Shown: positions 59,472 through 64,000 of the stretch, one piece after another
How the letters are laid out: every line of letters starts with the position of its first letter
Numbering within the stretch: position 1 is the first letter of the stretch
Assembly: GCA_030278955.1 (NCBI GenBank)
Contig: JAOANR010000012.1
Span: 27,025,977-27,089,976 of the forward strand
Direction: 5' to 3'
Length of the DNA: 64,000 nt
Origin: Hygrophila difformis
Taxonomy: Eukaryota; Streptophyta; Magnoliopsida; Lamiales; Acanthaceae
The notes under the pieces: generated by a model
The model's database searches: none
Told to the model about the DNA's origin: nothing
What the model saw: the letters and a program-made list of their open reading frames with translations, nothing else
Position numbers and translations under genes: made by a program

Positions 59472-59730
59472 CTATCTACGTCTCACTATAATTGCTAAGA
59501 GTACTATTTGACAAACTATTCATTGTTTAATTTTGATTCAAATTTTTATCATAGTTAGGTAAGAAAAATCATAGTCAAGTGAATCTTGTTAAATTTGTCT
59601 AATCTTATAATTTTAGAATATCAACCTTTTATAATTTTTTATTGTACACAATTTAAATTATTAATCCTTAAAATTATGTATCGGTATGCGTGTCAGGAGG
59701 AAGTGTAGCAATTTGAATGAGACGAGGAAG
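59472..59730. mobile_element. Stowaway-like MITE, 259 bp
   Basis: TA-CTATCTACGTCTCACTATA at the left mirrors GAATGAGACGAGGAAG-TA at the right. The interior is the family sequence in inverse orientation. Confidence 0.8.
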
Positions 59731-59732
59731 TA

Positions 59733-60268
59733 TAGTAGTACAATAGGCTGTAATGACCCTTGCGTCCAATGCCAACCACTAAAATTTCAAATTCTCCATC
59801 AAATTCTTAACACTAATTAGTAATTAAGGTATTACGCGACCAGTACAGCTTCACCATTTTGAGTGATCGATAATATATCTACCTTGATATATATAGATAG
59901 ATTACAGCTAATGATATACTACTGCGTACTGCAAGAAAATTTAATTTATTTATTGTGATGGAAGTAAATATAAAATGAATAATTTTATTACTATGAACAA
60001 TAATGCTTGTATGAGATTGGGTGGCGATCGACCACAAAAAGTTAGGCGTACATTAATAATAGTGTGCAGACAAGCCACCCAATTGGCTGCTAAGAAGTCG
60101 CACTCCTCATACAGTACCATTGCGACATTTATAATATTTAATTAGTAGTAACATATAGTATATAAAAATTGATAGTATAACAATAAATATTTTTCTAATA
60201 TACCGAGTCTCTCATACTTGAAATTAAGCTCAACTGGGACTGGGAGCCCATACGCATTATGAATATAC
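59733..60268. other. Intergenic
   Basis: AT-rich, nothing recognised. Confidence 0.5.
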
Positions 60269-60270
60269 TA

Positions 60271-60723
60271 CTCCCTCCGTCCCATTAAAATTGACAACTT
60301 TCTTTTAGACACGGGAATTTAAGTTGTGGTGTTTAGTAATTAAAGTAGTGTAAGTAAATTTGACTAATCCATCCATCTAATTTATAATGGTTACATTTGA
60401 CTTTTAACCATATTTATTATTTAACTTTGACTTAATGTTATCGTAATGATGTAGAAAGAAAAAAATAGTCAAGTGTGGTCTTGTTGTAATCGTCTAATCG
60501 TATAGTTTTAGAATATATATTTTATATAATTTTTATTTATACCCATTTTGAGATATTAATGGTTAAACATATATAGGGAGTTTGTGCAGAAAGTACAATT
60601 GTCATTATTGTGGGGTTTTTAATGATGCTTATGTTAATCTAATTTGCTTAAAAGGGAAAGTGGGCACTTTTAATGGGACACCCCAAAAAGGAATAGTGAC
60701 CACTTTTAATGGGACGGAGGGAG
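60271..60723. mobile_element. Stowaway element, 453 bp, intact ends
   Basis: Perfect inverted termini CTCCCTCCGTCCCATTAAAA and TTTTAATGGGACGGAGGGAG are flanked by TA (60269-60270, 60724-60725). A second inner copy of the right-end sequence occurs at 60659-60680. Confidence 0.9.
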
Positions 60724-61166
60724 TATTACTATATGCATGCATGGGTTTAATTAATTCTAAAGACCAACTTACCAAACTAATACGTGCAGTGCAATGAAGA
60801 TTGAAGACGATGACAGAATGTGAAGAATGATAGTAGTAGTAAATAATGCCTAAATGGGGCATCAGCACTACTATTCACCAATTGGACATTTCACACATCA
60901 CTCGTCCTTGCACCAAAAAGTAACAATATTACATTCAACCATATATATGTATATGTATGTATGTATGTATATTGTTGCATTTTTCGCTGTACGTATGTGT
61001 TTGTCTCTGGACACACACACAGTATAATTATAGATACAGCTGCTGCAGCCTTATACATATACATATATACATGCACAGCGCTGTATGTAGTAGAATTGAA
61101 TGTGTGAATGTGTAATAAGGGTTAAGACTTAAGGGTAAATGTAAATGCATGGGATTAATACACCCA

Positions 61167-61167
<1 letters not shown>
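60724..61167. other. Intergenic with microsatellites
   Basis: (TATG)n at about 60944-60970; no gene recognised. Confidence 0.5.

Positions 61168-61208
<41 letters not shown>
61168..61208. repeat. (TA)n microsatellite at the LINE 3' end
   Basis: About 20 uninterrupted TA dinucleotides directly abut the 3' end of the minus-strand LINE. Confidence 0.9.
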
Positions 61209-61211
<3 letters not shown>

Positions 61212-64000
61212 GGGATAATGGAGGGTTGTAGCCAATCTTATTCAAGAGATAGAACTGTGTTACAAGATCCAGCCATATCTTCTGAGATAGAATCCAAAAT
61301 ATAATTAGGGCTCTACCCAAACGTTCTACCCAAAAAATAGGGTTATTCCTTTTAACAAGAGTGTCTGCAGTCCTATTGTGTTTCTGGAAATGAGGTTGAA
61401 CTTAAGATGCCAATTCCAGTCTTGCATTTCTTTAAGTTGAGCTAGACTCTAACTTGGGGCCATTCGGGAAGTCTTTGGAAATAAGGAGGTCGATGATCTC
61501 CTTGTTGTCAGCTTCAATGATCAGGTATCGGATGCTCATATCCCAGGCGAGTTGCATACAAAGAGAAATCCCACATGCTTCAGCAAGGACCACGGGCATC
61601 TGTTCTCCATGAGCAACAATGCCACCCACACAATGACCATTCGAGTCTCTGAGTATGCCGTCGGCTCTATAAGAGGATGCTAGAGAGTTTCTATCACTAT
61701 TTGCTTTGACCCAACCGCCAGGAGGTTTACTCCAACAGCCCCTGCGAGAGAACCAATTCCTGGCCCCCATCTTCTTAAGTTCATTTCTGCCCGTAAGATA
61801 TTCGACCGAAGTTCTCGAAATGATCCAGTGAAGATTTTCCCAAGTTGTAGGTCCACAGCCATGAGCTTCTTTGCACATATTCTTCCATATCAACCAGCAA
61901 CAAAAACCAAACTTGGATGCCTCGGCTTCCTCCATCCTAGTGCAGTTTATGGAATAAATCCACCCCTTGGAATTAAGCGTCCAAAAATGTTCAGGAAGAT
62001 GAAGATTGATATTGCACCAAATTGTGGAAGAAGAGCAGCAATCTCTTAAGGCATGAGTAACTGTCTCCTCTTCCCCGCACTTCCAACATTTAGCATCATT
62101 AACTAAGCCTCTTTTAAATTTCTCAGCAGCTGTAAGGACTCGACCATGGGCAACGAGCCATAAGAAAGATCGAACTCATTGTGATGCCGGCCATCTCCAA
62201 ATAAATTTCCAAACTCTTTCTTCTGTGGGAGGATTGTGGAGCTTCTCCAGTTCGGTAGTCGCGCTTCGAATAGTAAACTTGCCATTGGCGCTCTGAATCC
62301 AAAAAGGTACACCCATCATATTATCCCTATTAGGAGGATTAGAATCTTCAATGGTGCGAATGATATCTAGTGGTAGCAAACCAATTAGATCCTGGACATT
62401 CCATCGACCCTCTGGAGCATAACCAACCACTAATTTGAATCGATCATTGAGGGCAAGAGTCTAAGTTGCATAATCCTGCAAAACAAGATTCGAATTAAGC
62501 CACATGTGTAACCAAAATAAGGCAATCTTACCATTCCCAATGCTCCAACCAATATTTGGTTGAAGTTTGGGCCATATTGATAGAAAGTCTTTGGCGCTGT
62601 AAGATAGAGATTGCGGCCCGTGCTTAAACTTGTGATGCTCCCAACCATGCCTAGCTTTCATAATTTGAGTCCATAATGTATTTCTTTGTAGAAGGCCCTA
62701 GTAGCACTTCATGAGTAGTGCTTCATTGAAATCTTGAGTTCTACGGATGCCCAAACCTCCTTTTGATTGACTAAAAATAATACGGTCCCAAGCTAGTAGA
62801 TCGATTTTACGGCTGAGCCTAGTAGAGCCCCAAATAAAATTTCTGGTAATGGAATCCAGCTCTCAAGTTATTGACTTAGGAAGTCTAGAAACCTGCATTG
62901 TGTAGATACTTAATCCTTGTAAGACAGACTTGGCAAAAGTGATCCTTCCCGCAAAGTTAAGGTGTTTGTTGGCCCAATAATTAACTTTGTTGTTAGCTCC
63001 ATCAATGAGATATCTAAAGTCCTTAGCAGAGCGCAGGATAAGTGATACCAAGATATGTACCAACTGAGGCTGAGCTGTGAATACCAAGAGTGGATTCAAT
63101 ATTTAACCTGGTAGCCCTTCCCACCGACTTGCCAAAAACAATCCTGGACTTAGAACTACTGATATTACGGCCTGAATCAGAACAAAACTTATCCAACCGG
63201 TTTTTAATAATAATAGCTTGATCAGTAGAAGCTTTGGCAAACAAAAGAATGTCATCTGTAAAAAAATAAGTTAGGAATACTTGTTTGATTTCTTTGCCAA
63301 CTGACAACCTGCCATTGGCCTTCCTCTCCTGCCTTAAGGATTTGTATGCCTAGTCTATCCATACAAAGTATGAACAAGTAAGGAGAGATGGGGTCTCCTT
63401 GCCTGATACCCCTGGATGGATTGAAAGGAAGTGAAAGCATTCCGTTCCATGAAACCTGCAGGGAAGAAGATTCCACACAACTCATAACAAGATTAGTAAA
63501 AGAAATAGGGAAACCAGTATCAAGGAGAGTAGATCTGATAAAATTCCAATTAAGCTTATCATATGCTTTTCCAAATCTATTTTTGATAATCATAGTTTCT
63601 GGCTTAGCATTTGACTTTCCGTGTAATAGGCAACCTCTTGAACTGCAATGATGTTATCATGAATAATCCTGCCCTTGACAAAGCTAGCTTGACCTTGAGC
63701 AATAATTTGTGGCATGATATATAAGTTAATCTGTTAGCCAATAACTTTATAAGAATTTTTTTTAAAGAACATTGCATAGACTTATTGGGTTGAGTTGCAT
63801 GACTATCTTGGGTTGCTGACTTTAGGGATAAGGACAATCTGAGTTTGGTTGACCTCTTGTATAATGCATTTGCCTTTAAAAACATCGAGAATGAAAGAGT
63901 AAACTGACTGTCTAATAATAGACCAATTTTGCTGGTAGAAGAAGACATTAAACCCATCAGGGCCCGGGGCATTAAGAGGTGCCATTGCTAATACTGACTT
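61209..64000 (-). pseudogene. LINE (plant L1 type): RT, zf-RVT and RNase H, decayed and partial
   Basis: Minus-strand pieces are in pol order from the right edge. RT: MAPLNAPGPDGFNVFFYQQNW (63985), SRGIRQGDPISPYLFILCMD (about 63430) and a catalytic box FTDDILLFA (usual form FADD, 63260). Then KVNYWANKHLNFAGRITFAK (62960), the zf-RVT linker (GRWNVQDLIGLLPLDIIRTI, GKFTIRSATTELEK, 62430-62180) and RNase H (61935-61432: VKANSDRNSL in place of the usual VKxNxDGS, then VLAEACGISLCMQLAW and IIEADNKEIIDLL). Several frameshifts and stops break it. The 5' end lies beyond the window. Confidence 0.9.

Overview
This window is plant nuclear DNA, almost certainly eudicot. It has AT-rich intergenic sequence, GT-AG introns and recognisable orthologues of plant genes: ERECTA, COPT5, CID7, an E-type PPR protein and a type I MADS gene. 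Every class of plant transposable element is present. The species cannot be fixed from sequence alone. No bacterial, organellar or CRISPR features were seen.

Layout. 0-4.4 kb: 3' part of a PPR gene (+), then a type I MADS gene (-) interrupted by one in-frame TAG. 5.4-8.4 kb: a candidate non-autonomous Helitron carrying an intron-containing fragment of a putative methyltransferase (PMT) gene. 9.4-10.9 kb: a broken second copy of the PPR gene and an OCP3-like homeodomain fragment. 11.4-27.1 kb: a nested block. Inverted terminal repeats flank a decayed Mutator-like (MULE) transposase. A Ty3/gypsy element (TSD TGGAC) and a mosaic retroelement (TSD CCAAC) are inserted in it. 27.4-28.7 kb: MITEs.

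29.0-33.6 kb: an intact CID7-type gene (-). 34-43.7 kb: a second nest. A long inverted repeat (foldback) has a LINE in its left arm and a 3.8 kb Helitron in its right arm. The left arm preserves the empty Helitron target site. Stowaway MITEs and SINEs are scattered around it. 44.2-44.6 kb: intact COPT5 (+). 46.1-48.4 kb: a Tourist-like element containing a SINE and a 1.8 kb MULE with a perfect 9-bp TSD. 49.9-55.6 kb: a complete 27-exon ERECTA gene (-). 57-58.5 kb: three abutting MITE/foldback elements. 61.2-64 kb: a decayed LINE (-) running off the right edge.

The three complete cellular genes (CID7, COPT5, ERECTA) are independent: RNA/poly(A)-binding protein interaction, vacuolar/prevacuolar copper export, and receptor-kinase signalling. 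Nothing suggests a cluster or operon-like unit. The most unusual content is transposon architecture: two Helitrons with classical termini, a TSD-supported nested MULE, and a Helitron helicase whose C-terminal half is tandemly repeated. I found no evidence for a wholly new biochemical system.
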